Source: Lumbricus terrestris (Eukaryota > Annelida > Clitellata > Crassiclitellata > Lumbricidae). From it: a stretch of DNA of 64,000 nt. Under the pieces are notes generated by a model. That model worked only from the letters and a program-made list of their open reading frames with translations. It was not told where the DNA came from and ran no database searches. A program made the translations under genes and the position numbers. Positions within the stretch are counted from its first letter, which is position 1. The number at the start of each line of letters is the position of its first letter. Where the stretch lies: contig OX457042.1 of assembly GCA_949752735.1 (NCBI GenBank), forward strand, positions 33,869,289 through 33,933,288. The letters are read 5' to 3'. Of the stretch, positions 58,101-64,000 are shown piece by piece.

Positions 58101-59000
58101 TAAGATAATAACTTCAGCGATGTTTCATACCTTGGTGGATGTGAAGCCTTTCAGCAACAGACCAGATGCGGGTGTTGACAGGCCGAAGGACTTTAGCATC
58201 ACTGGCAAGAGAAGATGATAACACAGCAACGCCAACACCAAGGTTATAGACAGACGTTGGCCACAAGCCATTGCGAACCATATTCCTAGAGAAGGAAATA
58301 CACCGCATTCTCAACTGGAAACAAAGAGTCTGTGAGTTTTCATACGTTACACATGTACATATGATATAATATGTAAAATACATACACAATTAGGTATGTA
58401 TAATTATTTATATAAATGTATATATTCATATATAAATTTATATAGCACCTCTTCAATGGGACTACTCAGAGGAACTCTTGACCCCCAACAGAGCAAAAAA
58501 TGTCAGTTTGGAGTTGAAAAAAATGCTTCAGGAAGAGTCCCAGGAAGCAGACACAGCTGCTACCACGCCAATTACAACCCCAATAAATTATCTTAATCTC
58601 TAAATAGTCTGAATTTTGGAAAAAAACAATTAAGAGAATAGTAAGACAGTATAGTGACTGAAATGACAGAATGACATAAACACTTTTTGGAGACTTGCTA
58701 ATTTCAAATATTAACATATAAAGGGCCAGGTCAGGAATAACCGGGAGAGTGATTGAATAAATATGGATAATCTGGGGATTCTGGGTTCAACCAAAAAAGG
58801 GTTTTCGGCACGAGCACAGCAGTCATATGACTGAGATGCAAACTTAGATTGCTATGCATATAAACAAAGGTGAACCTAAATCTAAAGAAACCCTTGACGG
58901 CCGAACGTCTCCATTCGCGGGCGAAGTCGTTCCACGTATTTCGGTCCAACTCGAGCTCGACAATCCGAGGTCGAGCGACAGCACTCCTAGCCTCCGCCAT
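40162..59000 (-). CDS. CPT1: Carnitine O-palmitoyltransferase 1, about 18 exons
   Basis: Minus-strand exons: 59000-58866, 58314-58131, 57582-57364, 56388-56171, 55393-55308, 54395-54291, 52968-52837, 51843-51795, 51190-51061, 50123-49984, 48905-48702, 46675-46584 (uncertain), 46209-46059, 44955-44884, 43923-43760, 42973-42817, 41764-41648, 40350-40162. The model gives about 847 aa (human CPT1A 773). It starts [12 protein letters not shown], has two membrane segments (near [11 protein letters not shown] and [14 protein letters not shown]), then the catalytic domain: [46 protein letters not shown] with catalytic His at about residue 514, [20 protein letters not shown] and [10 protein letters not shown]. 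Known role: transfer of long-chain acyl groups from CoA to carnitine on the outer mitochondrial membrane, classically inhibited by malonyl-CoA. Uncertain points: the exon 1 donor (58866, or 58876 with a shifted exon 2 acceptor) and exon 12. Introns carry a 29-bp minisatellite, LINEs and MITEs. Confidence 0.93.
40433..40562. repeat. (CATA)n/(CGTA)n and (CA)n microsatellite
   Basis: Variable tetranucleotide run with a CA dinucleotide core near 40521-40545, following a LINE tail (GGCGCTATATAAATGTTCAC) at about 40412. Confidence 0.95.
40920..41172 (+). mobile_element. tRNA-derived SINE, family B, in CPT1 last intron
   Basis: CGTCTGTTGGTTGCAACAGA, a B box GGTTCAAGCCCCGG, GCGACCTTGGGCAAGTTGCT, the body GGCAACGGGAAACCACC and GCCAATGAACCTGCCTTCTG, and an (ATC)n end. 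Confidence 0.75.
41905..42185 (-). mobile_element. tRNA-derived SINE, family C, in CPT1 intron
   Basis: The reverse complement starts GCAACCCGGTGGCTGATTGG, TAACGCGTCCGCTTACGGAG and GGGTTCGACTCCGGG, then ACCTTGGGCAAGTTGTTTAC and a body ending CTACGGGCCTTCGGCCCATG. A and B boxes are well preserved; the cloverleaf is not. Confidence 0.8.
42718..42762 (-). pseudogene. Short duplicate of CPT1 exon 16 donor region
   Basis: CTGCTAACATATCCAAACCC parallels CTGCTTACATATCCAAACCC at the true exon end 72 bp away, including the TTAG(T/C)CTTT-like flank. The donor GT is changed (GTTAGC instead of GTAAGC). Confidence 0.6.
43349..43732. mobile_element. Possible longer TTAA-bounded element
   Basis: TTAACCCCTAAAACGACC at the left and GAAGGGTTAA at the right, 384 bp apart; the inverted match is weak. 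Confidence 0.3.
43990..44175 (+). mobile_element. LINE 3' end in CPT1 intron
   Basis: The frame [20 protein letters not shown] is followed by [13 protein letters not shown], then GAGCACCTCTGAGTAG and GGGCGCTGTATAAATGC with (GAAT)n. Confidence 0.8.
45222..45440 (+). mobile_element. tRNA-derived SINE, family A, in CPT1 intron
   Basis: AGGAGCGGTGGTGTAGTGGT, TGTCGCCGCGTAGGGACCTT, GGGCAAGTCCTTCACTCGCA and CGTGAAACTCCGATGCAGTG, tail GGGGCACTATAACAAG. Confidence 0.88.
45815..46029 (+). mobile_element. CR1/L2-like LINE 3' end, near-identical to 16830-17275
   Basis: TCGATCCTTCACCATCATTG, GGAATTCTCTTCCCTCCACT, TCTCTAGGGGTTATCGCACT and GAGCGGCGCTATAGAAATTA, ending (ATTACA)n, with only a few differences from the other copy. 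5'-truncated within CPT1 intron 13. Confidence 0.88.
46492..46574. mobile_element. TTAA-bounded palindromic mini-element (83 bp)
   Basis: TTAACCCGTTCCCGCCGGA and TCCGGCGGGAATGGGTTAA are inverted with one mismatch; a second palindrome TCGGGTCGCTAGCGACCCGA lies within. TTAA is the target of piggyBac-type transposases. Confidence 0.75.
46584..46675 (-). CDS. Candidate CPT1 exon 12 coding a 31-residue insertion
   Basis: A 92-nt segment bounded by an AG acceptor (CTGTATTACCAG) and a consensus GTGAGT donor. It reads [19 protein letters not shown] and on to YGGAK in phase. The flanking exon 11 can end in phase 0 at 48702 and exon 13 requires a phase-2 neighbour; this segment is the only one I found that satisfies both. 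It has no counterpart in vertebrate CPT1 as I remember it, so either it is a lineage-specific insertion or the exon 11/13 junction is built differently. A TTAA-bounded element ends about 8 nt from its donor. Confidence 0.4.
46750..47137. mobile_element. hAT-type MITE of the CGGAGACC family (388 bp)
   Basis: CATAGGCTGAGACCTGG and CCAGGTCTCCGCCCCTG ends; identical flanks CGTAAGGG at 46742-46749 and 47138-47145. The interior holds two full and two partial tandem copies of a module with TTTTCGCCGCCAAAAAAGTT and GATGACC. Confidence 0.92.
47335..48630. repeat. 29-bp minisatellite, about 44 copies, with higher-order structure
   Basis: Unit TTAGTAATATATTAGGACTT plus CTCCCTTTG. Variant units (GCTAG start, CCATTTG, ATGTATTATG, and a unit missing two bases at CTCCCTGTTAG) recur in the same order 462 bp apart, showing duplication of a block of 16 units. 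Lies in the CPT1 intron between exons 11 and 12. Confidence 0.95.
49010..49091. mobile_element. TTAA-bounded palindromic mini-element (82 bp)
   Basis: TTAACACGTTGACCGC and GCGGTCAACATGTTAA ends with inner palindrome GGACGTGTTAACACGTCC, in a CPT1 intron. Confidence 0.7.
49100..49840. other. CPT1 intron sequence, AT-rich
   Basis: No exon or classified repeat, except four tandem copies of CACGCTCATTAACATAATTC at about 49747-49850. Confidence 0.5.
50125..50210 (-). mobile_element. LINE 3' tail beside CPT1 exon 10
   Basis: CTAAGTAAGAAGAAAGTACG, then TTCTCTTTATTACTCCACTT and GCACACGCACTCGCAC; the reverse complement parallels 41365-41415. Confidence 0.5.
50215..50440 (-). mobile_element. LINE 3' tail split by a MITE
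   Basis: TATCCATAGATTATATAACG, CCTCTCACAATATGACAATT and CAGAAGTGCTCTCAG precede the MITE at 50270-50423. Confidence 0.55.
50270..50423. mobile_element. 154-bp hAT-type MITE (CATGGGTGGAGTTTAT family)
   Basis: CATGGGTGGAGTTTATCC and CAAACTCCGCCCATG ends; identical flanks GCTCTCAG at 50262-50269 and 50424-50431. The interior has GGGGCTAGGAGAGCTAAGCC and its complement-like GGCTTTAGCCCCTCC. Confidence 0.93.
50682..50991. mobile_element. 310-bp hAT-type MITE of the CGGAGACC family
   Basis: CATGGACGGAGACTTAGGG and CCAAGTCTCCGCCCATG ends; identical flanks ATGATCTG at 50674-50681 and 50992-50999. Confidence 0.92.
51411..51564. mobile_element. 154-bp MITE, inverted relative of 50270-50423
   Basis: CATAGGTGGCGTTTGG and ATAAACTCCGCCCATG ends, with flanks AATAAAGC and AATAATGC differing at one base. 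Opposite orientation to the copy 1 kb away. Confidence 0.85.
52345..52412 (+). mobile_element. LINE 3' tail
   Basis: GGAGCGCTTCTGAGTAGTAC, then GAAGAAGTGTTATAGAAATT and CTTGAATGAAT. Confidence 0.6.
52442..52768. mobile_element. hAT-type MITE (327 bp)
   Basis: CAGTGGTTCCCAACCTTTTT and CACTTTTGGGATGGGAACTG plus CTG ends; identical flanks ATATAATA at 52434-52441 and 52769-52776. The flanks are in AT-rich DNA, so chance identity is somewhat higher here. Confidence 0.85.
53497..54240 (+). mobile_element. Non-LTR retrotransposon 3' end in CPT1 intron 6
   Basis: The open frame 53740-54201 includes [40 protein letters not shown] and [20 protein letters not shown], the conserved end of an endonuclease/reverse-transcriptase ORF (RTE-like or related; clade uncertain). 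A SINE-like block GGAAGGCAATGGCAAACCAC precedes it. The end carries ACAAGACAAGACACAAGACA. The frame is intact for about 150 codons. Confidence 0.8.
55914..56066 (-). pseudogene. Duplicated fragment of CPT1 exon 4 end plus intron
   Basis: The minus strand reads [20 protein letters not shown] and GQF, paralogous to exon 4 residues [19 protein letters not shown], and continues into matching intron (TATGGTGATGGATATT against TATGGTGATGAATATT). An acceptor-like CTCTTAG lies before it and the frame remains open. It sits about 182 bp beyond the true copy (56093-56246). Confidence 0.75.
56540..56800 (+). mobile_element. Decayed LINE 3' end
   Basis: [24 protein letters not shown] frame, then CTGAGAGTGCTTCTGAAT and AGACACAATAGAAATTTC. 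Confidence 0.55.
57720..58085 (+). mobile_element. LINE 3' end
   Basis: Frame [20 protein letters not shown], then [20 protein letters not shown] and [14 protein letters not shown] remnants, tail GGGGCGCTGTCTAAATACTG and (AATA)n. Confidence 0.6.
58433..58500 (-). mobile_element. LINE 3' tail
   Basis: AATTTATATAGCACCTCTTC and CAATGGGACTACTCAGAGG. Confidence 0.6.
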
Positions 59001-59200
59001 TATTATTATTATTATGCTGAACAGTAATATAAACGCCGCCTTTCACTTCAACGTTCACTATTATACTGCGGGTACATACAGCGCTGACGTCACCTACATA
59101 GAAAATGTAAACACGAAGTTTTGGGTCAGGTCAATAGGTCAGGGCCGGTGTAAAGAACGCATCTTTGATCGCAAACATTACGGAACCCCTAAAAGTAGAT

Positions 59201-59292
59201 GAATGCAAAATATTTTATGTCGTTCGAACGAGTTAGTAGGTCGCTCGAACGAGTTGGTAAGTCGTTCGAACGACATAAAATATTTTGCATTC
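59201..59292. repeat. Near-perfect inverted repeat, 31-bp arms
   Basis: Left arm 59201-59231 begins GAATGCAAAATATTTTATGT and is matched exactly in reverse complement by 59262-59292. The 30-nt centre contains another TCGCTCGAACGA block, and each arm ends in the self-complementary word TCGTTCGAACGA. It lies between the CPT1 and zinc-finger start codons. Confidence 0.95.
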
Positions 59293-59615
59293 CTGATTCT
59301 TCCTCCTCTCCTCACATCCCTCGCCATTTCAACTCTAACCATCACCCACCTTAGCCGTCCATCTATTTGCCTGCCTGACTCTCCGGACTTGACCCGCTGC
59401 CTATCGATTTTGTTTTGATTGAGCGCCTGTGAATAAGCTGGTTCCCGCGACTTGGCTTTTGTGGGCGCTGTAGAAGTCTCGAGATTACGATTACGATGTC
59501 CTTTTAGGGGCTCCGCGCAAACATAGAGATGTATTAATAATGAATAATTTATTATATCACTAGAGAGAGAGAGTATCACGACCCCATATTGAAGTCGCCG
59601 ACTAATTCGTGCCGA

Positions 59616-59707
59616 CCAATCACATCATATCTGTCTAATTCGTGCCGACCAATCATAGGCGATTTCTCATACCGACCAATCACAGGCGAGTTCTCGTACC
59701 GACCAAT
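59616..59707 (+). promoter_or_regulatory. Four tandem CCAAT boxes upstream of the zinc-finger gene
   Basis: CCAAT pentamers at 59616, 59649, 59676 and 59703, each inside GACCAATCA context with spacing of 27-33 bp. GACCAATCA is a good NF-Y type site. The flanks are repeated too (TCTCATACC or TCTCGTACC before the box, AGGCGA after it), so the array arose by tandem duplication. A related array in inverted orientation lies at 62743-62835. Confidence 0.65.
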
Positions 59708-59759
59708 CACAGCCTTACAACTTCGATCATCTGGAAAAGTAAATAAATATAAAACGAAC

Positions 59760-61029
59760 ATGTCGATGTTTACTTGTGAATATTGCAAGAAACAGTTTCT
59801 TACGAACTCTTCGTTGAGGCGGCATGTGCGTCAATTTCACAAAGACGCTGCACTTCCAGAAGTCCGACGAGGTCGAAAGTCGAAGCAGACTTCTAATGAT
59901 ACGTTTGTTACCTGCGAAATTTGCGATAAGAAACAGGTCAACAAAAAAGCACTGGCCTATCACCGAAAGCGGAAACATGAACAGACCGATAACGAAAAGC
60001 GAAGGAAAAGTGAAATAACAGCTTTCCAGTTCGAAAATTTTACTGGTAAGCTCCTAGGCGGTGTTGTAGCGGTATGTTCTTTAGGCCTACGTTGTAACCG
60101 GAGTGGTGCGATCCGAATTCACGATTCACGAAACCCGATGCATCGAATCCACGAAATCCGAATCCCTGAAACTAATTTCGGCCTGATACCCGCAATTAAT
60201 TTTCATTACCACTAACACATTATTTATGACATGTGTTTGACGTTTTTAGAGCTGTTACCATCCGCTCAACCCCATCAGACCCTTCCCCTTCTTCACAATC
60301 TACTCTATCCCCGCAAGCTATAGGTATCTCCATACAATATGCTAACCTGGCCACATGATCTAATGCTAAATTTAAGCTTCAGTGTATGCGTGTACCAGCC
60401 ACTTCATTACGCAGGTGGAAATCTTGCATTCATGGTGAAGCTGTAGTGGTTTTTTTATCCATTTAATCTGTTACTCACTGAATCAGCATTTGCTACATTA
60501 TGACATGACAAGCGATTATTCATTATTTTTAATACAATGCTCAAGTGCTCAACATACACTTAGTTGATTTCACATTATTCCTCTACTTTTCTTTTAAGGA
60601 GCTGAACCGACACTCTTCAACTTTCCAGCTCGTATACAGCCGAAGAAGCATCCAATCCAACGCGTACTGGAATGTACGTCACATGACACTGAACACTGCG
60701 TGACTACTGAATGGTTAGGAACAACTTCTTCTCCACAATCACAATTCCTTCGCAGCAAAATTCTCAAAACAGATGACCATTCATACTGTCTTCAGTCACG
60801 AATGCGGATGAAACGTAGGCTTGATACAGCATTGAGTGCTTTGGTTGTTGCTAAAAAATTTCACGTTGAAGCACCCGAGCAATTGCGAGTGAAGGACTTG
60901 CTCAAGGTCCCTACACGGCGGCTTGAGGTGGATTCGAACCTGTTACCCTCCGGCTGCAAGGTGGCAAACATTCTCATTACACCACCGTGCTCCACAAATG
61001 AATTTTGTAATGAACTGTTCCATTCTTAA
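59760..61029 (+). CDS. C2H2 zinc-finger protein, two coding exons, SINE-derived C-terminus
   Basis: Exon 1 59760-60045 and exon 2 60599-61029 joined in phase 1 (ACTG then GTAAGC; TTTTAAG then GAGCTG), 238 aa. Two zinc fingers are visible: CEYCKKQF with RRHVRQFH (about residues 5-26), and CEICDKKQ with YHRKRKH (about 51-72). A basic stretch RKSKQT lies between them. The exon 2 product is not recognised; it is Ser/Thr/Gln-rich, then basic (MRMKRRL). From about residue 187 the reading frame runs through an antisense tRNA-derived SINE (60872-61001), which supplies nearly all of the remaining residues before the stop. I prefer the ATG at 59760; an in-frame ATG at 59589 exists, but that stretch merely translates the CCAAT repeat array. 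Likely nuclear DNA binding, inferred from the fingers. A longer, alternatively spliced form cannot be excluded. Confidence 0.65.
60872..61001 (-). mobile_element. tRNA-derived SINE, 5' half, antisense inside a coding exon
   Basis: Reverse complement begins GGAGCACGGTGGTGTAATGA, carries a B-box-like GGTTCGAATCCACC, then GTGTAGGGACCTTGAGCAAG and CACTCGCAATTGCTCGGG. It is the same family as the copies at 21414, 26773 and 45222, truncated before the 3' tail. The zinc-finger frame stays open across it. Confidence 0.85.
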
Positions 61030-61059
61030 TTGTTTAATCCGACTAACAGCACATATTAT

Positions 61060-61640
61060 ATTTAAATCTGGAGATTTGTACAATGCCCAAAAAACGAAGT
61101 CACAGGAATGAGATTAATTCACAGGTGCTTAGTTAAAACAAAACAGATGGGGATATTTCACAGCTGCATTGCAAACGCGTGGTGTCTCCAGAAAGTGTAG
61201 GAGACTGCAGTGAAGTGGTTTCAAGGACAGATGTATACGTTTCAATTAAATTATTTTTTATTAATCATCTGTATTAACCAATATTCTTGATAGTTGGTAT
61301 ACAATCAAATTGACCAAATTATTCAAATGATCGATATGTGTGTTATTGCACTACACATTTCTTAAAGTGTACAGAACACTAGCACTGTTTAATGTCATTG
61401 TAAATTTCATAGCAAGGAAGATTTTTATTTATTCTAGTAGACCTATTCTGAAATGATTCAAATTCTTTCGAGATTCAGTTTGCCTGCTTTGGTTACGCTA
61501 AGGAATAGGATTTTGCAGTTTTGCTAAATTTGTGCTGTGAACTCTGATTTTTCAAATAATAGTGTTGAAATGTAGAATTATTCTATGTAAAAAATTATAT
61601 TAATCATTACACTTAAGCTGCTTTCTTTTGTGTGTCTGTA
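61060..61640. other. AT-rich noncoding sequence after the zinc-finger stop
   Basis: Likely 3' UTR or spacer; no gene seen. Confidence 0.4.
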
Positions 61641-61651
61641 CTTGAGCATAC

Positions 61652-61734
61652 TTGATTGTCCATTATAATGGACAATGGGTCTTTATAATGGACACATGGT
61701 ACCAAGACCCATTGTCCATTATAATGGACATCAA
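61652..61734. repeat. Inverted repeat with palindromic core
   Basis: TTGATTGTCCATTATAATGG then ACAATGGGTCTT at the left; the reverse complement with a 1-nt difference at 61704-61734. Each arm holds the self-complementary GTCCATTATAATGGAC, and a third TATAATGGACA lies in the loop. Confidence 0.9.
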
Positions 61735-61739
61735 ATATT

Positions 61740-62735
61740 TTTTTTTAAATTAAATAATAATCATGCAAAAAACATTGTTGGTAGTTTGTTCTTATGTAAA
61801 CTAGTTATAAAAAAATCAAAAAACCTTTAAAAAATTCCTCGTACAGGCGTCGGGTCTCAGGAGGATAACACAATTATTAGTTGGCCATTCAATATAAATG
61901 TATACCGGTAGATACAGTACAAGACAATTAGTTATTAATTTCTTCTTAACCCGCTATGAGACAGTCTTGATCTTTTTGTTCCCGGGACTAAAAAAAGCAA
62001 ATAATTTTTCTTTAATTCAACTTACTAGGCTACTAACTGAACAGCCTGCAATACACGGCGCCAGTAGCAGTCCACAGAGCATGTCCGCCCAACGTGATAC
62101 TTTTCAGCAGTGTGTAAAATTTTACTCTTGATGCAAAAGCTGAAAAAAATTGCATTTCAAACATGACTGTCATTTTACAAATAAAACATTCTTTATATTT
62201 AAGGCTGTCAAATTATAGGCCTACTTCAAATAGGCTACTGTATTAAATTCGCTAAAAAAATACGAATTACAATTACGCGTTCATGTAGGCCTTCGTTGGC
62301 CTATAAATCTGAACCGACTTTTAAAATAATATTATTACGTAACTCTGGGGCGGGGCGTGGGACAAGAGAAACGTTACGGAGCGTTACAGGTTGGGTGGGT
62401 GAAACACGGTCATTTACGGTGTTACGTAATTATGCAATTACCCCATCATTGGTGTAACCTGGGACTATAATGTGTAACGAGTGGAGTACAGTTTTACAGT
62501 TCTGTAATGTATACGTGTAGGAAATTCATTAAACGGAATAGATAATCAGTTTATTTTGACAAGCTAAAATATGTGTGTGTGTGTTTTACTTTCAGCCAAG
62601 GCATTTAATGATTCTTCCTTGTCGTATTCACGAGTGAAATATAAAATAATTTGTTTAGTGCACGCGATCTTTGCCATGAATTTGTCCAGATGTGCTTGGT
62701 TATTTTGAGAAGATATGTGGACACATCACCTGTAA
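61740..62735. other. Noncoding stretch
   Basis: A LINE-like CAGCCTGCAATACACGGCGC near 62042 is the only recognisable piece. Confidence 0.35.
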
Positions 62736-62742
62736 GGCTGTA

Positions 62743-62835
62743 ATTGGTCTTATGAGAAATCGCCTGTGATTGGTCGGTATGAGAACTCGTCTGTTATTGC
62801 CTTATTGGTCGATATGACAAATCGGCTGTGATTGG
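62743..62835 (-). promoter_or_regulatory. Four inverted CCAAT boxes (ATTGG) downstream of the zinc-finger gene
   Basis: ATTGG at 62743, 62769, 62804 and 62831. On the reverse strand the flanks read GAGTTCTCATACCGACCAAT and GGCGATTTCTCATA, recognisably homologous to the array at 59616-59707. It may be a promoter of an unseen minus-strand transcript or simply an inverted duplicate. Confidence 0.6.
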
Positions 62836-62954
62836 TCGTTTGAATCAGAGCAACGTAAATTTTTTACTTCAAATCTGATTGCAGGGCAGATGCGTCATAC
62901 CACAGTAGGCCTATAAACAATCATTTATACTGTGGTCATACTCTCTAGCGCTTA

Positions 62955-62957
<3 letters not shown>

Positions 62958-62991
<34 letters not shown>
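62958..62991. repeat. (TA)n microsatellite
   Basis: About 16 TA units. Confidence 0.95.
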
Positions 62992-62993
<2 letters not shown>

Positions 62994-62999
62994 TGCATC

Positions 63000-63310
63000 T
63001 CAATGATCGCAAAGAGGGCAACTCAACTTTGTTGACGAACAGAAATTTTCTAAGCAGGCCAAATTAACAAGGTCATTTTATTGAAACAAATAACACGATT
63101 CTTTGGCGCCAACATAAGGAAATGAATATTCGTTACAATAATTTTCAGTTTACATAAATATTATAATTGCAAGTGCTCTTCTTCAATTATTAGATGTTAC
63201 TGCACATCAAATTGATTTACTTAATCATTCATAAAACAAGTGGTGCACATAACTTAACTGATTTAAATCGTTGAGTCAACTTCTGAACGTGTGTAATCAG
63301 AGTATATTAT
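63000..63310. other. AT-rich noncoding sequence
   Basis: Nothing supported. Confidence 0.4.
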
Positions 63311-63320
63311 TTATTGTATC

Positions 63321-63477
63321 CAGTGGCGTAACTAGGAACTCGGGGGCCCTTAGACAAAATGTGAATATGGAAATGTATTATCACTTACAGTGGCGTAACT
63401 AGGAACTCGGGGGCCCCTCTGGGGCCTCTACACTCGGGGGCCCCCTAGACTTTGTCTACCCTATTGTTACGCCACTG
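63321..63477. mobile_element. hAT-type MITE with doubled left end
   Basis: CAGTGGCGTAACTAGG and TGTTACGCCACTG ends; identical flanks ATTGTATC at 63313-63320 and 63478-63485. The left end CAGTGGCGTAACTAGGAACT is repeated at 63389. Confidence 0.93.
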
Positions 63478-63965
63478 ATTGTATCGTATAATTATTATTT
63501 TTGCCCTGAGGTACTTCATTCCCCCATGGACTTATCGACTATTATTATTTCAAGAATGTATGTCTGGTGGGTCAAGCCTCGTATTAGTAATTATTATTAT
63601 TATAGGCCTACCATTTGCAAAGCGCTTTTCTCAGCGAAAGCTTTCAGAAGCGCTCCCATTGCGATAGACCCCGGCCATAATTTCGGCAATAATTTTTTAT
63701 GAATGTCATGACCACAAGTGTGTCTAAGTAGACAAGTTAGAGTAGTTAAAACAAAATAAATGCGATAAAAATTATGGCCTAAACCCAAAATGACGGAACC
63801 GGATTGAAAATAATACCAGACGCCTGATGGCGCCACGAGTTTGTCTTCCGCCAGAGAGGTCGATGCTTTCCGTTGTCTTGCGGATTTGTGCAGGACGCAC
63901 TTTTATAACAACAAAACTTTAATTTTATTTGCATTTCAGTTAAAATTTAAGATTACGTGTACGAA

Positions 63966-64000
63966 ATGCCATCTTGTGCGGCCTATGGCTGTACTAACAG
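63966..64000 (+). CDS. Probable THAP-domain protein, N-terminus only, cut by window end
   Basis: The last 35 nt read MPSCAAYGCTN followed by two bases. THAP zinc-coordinating domains typically open with M-P-x-x-C-x-x-x-x-C-x-N-R, and both cysteines and the Asn are present here. The preceding 400 bp hold no competing frame. Whether it is a host gene or a THAP-containing transposase cannot be told from 11 residues. Confidence 0.6.
   Translation, partial: MPSCAAYGCTN

Larger units (their letters stand above)
59001..59759. promoter_or_regulatory. Divergent intergenic (candidate bidirectional promoter) region
   Basis: About 760 bp separate the CPT1 start codon (minus) from the zinc-finger start codon (plus). 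The interval contains a 31-bp-arm palindrome (59201-59292), then four CCAAT boxes at 59616, 59649, 59676 and 59703. No convincing TATA box is placed. A shared promoter for the two genes is inferred from the head-to-head layout only. Confidence 0.5.

Noticed and set aside
59589..59759. In-frame upstream extension of the zinc-finger protein
   Set aside because: It translates the CCAAT repeat array (SYRPIT repeats) and is better explained as promoter or 5' UTR.

Overview
This is a eukaryotic nuclear window: intron-split genes with GT-AG boundaries, and most of the remaining DNA made of transposon debris. All gene models were built by eye from conserved protein segments and checked by splice-phase arithmetic. 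The repeat set (tRNA-derived SINEs, LINE 3' ends followed by GAATGAATGA-like tails, many short hAT-type elements with 8-bp target duplications, a foldback transposon with tandem-repeat arms, frequent TAGGCCTA-like words) together with animal GET4, syntaxin-8 and CPT1 genes suggests a marine invertebrate deuterostome. An echinoderm is my best guess, but that is an inference.

Layout. 1-14 kb: repeat-rich DNA with three isolated candidate exons (2669-2788 minus, 3932-4094 minus, 11406-11588 plus), a 2-kb foldback transposon (4936-6984), a long hairpin (8048-8580), a large TCA microsatellite (10229-10422) and a 50-bp minisatellite. 15-22.4 kb: GET4 on the plus strand, nine exons, 339 codons, with transposons in its introns. 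22.4-29 kb: a 3' region, LINE fragments, SINEs and a nested 1.5-kb hAT-like element. 29.3-35.5 kb: syntaxin-8 on the minus strand, eight exons, 239 codons, including a 14-nt first coding exon. 37-40 kb: a CAGT-rich minisatellite and a 456-bp foldback element. 40.2-59.0 kb: carnitine O-palmitoyltransferase 1 (CPT1) on the minus strand, about 18 exons, whose introns hold a 1.3-kb 29-bp minisatellite, LINEs and many MITEs. 59.0-59.76 kb: a divergent intergenic region with a near-perfect palindrome and four CCAAT boxes. 59.76-61.03 kb: a two-exon C2H2 zinc-finger gene on the plus strand whose C-terminus is read from an antisense SINE. 63.97 kb to the edge: the first 11 codons of a probable THAP-domain protein.

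The genes do not form one pathway. GET4 acts in delivery of tail-anchored proteins and syntaxin-8 is a tail-anchored SNARE, so the first two are functionally related in a general sense. CPT1 is the outer-mitochondrial-membrane step of fatty-acid import. The most unusual material is in the mobile DNA: a foldback element carrying CRE-like repeats, a family of roughly 70-85-bp TTAA-bounded palindromic elements, at least ten hAT-type insertions with identical or near-identical 8-bp duplications, inverted CCAAT arrays flanking the zinc-finger gene, and partial exon duplications in CPT1.
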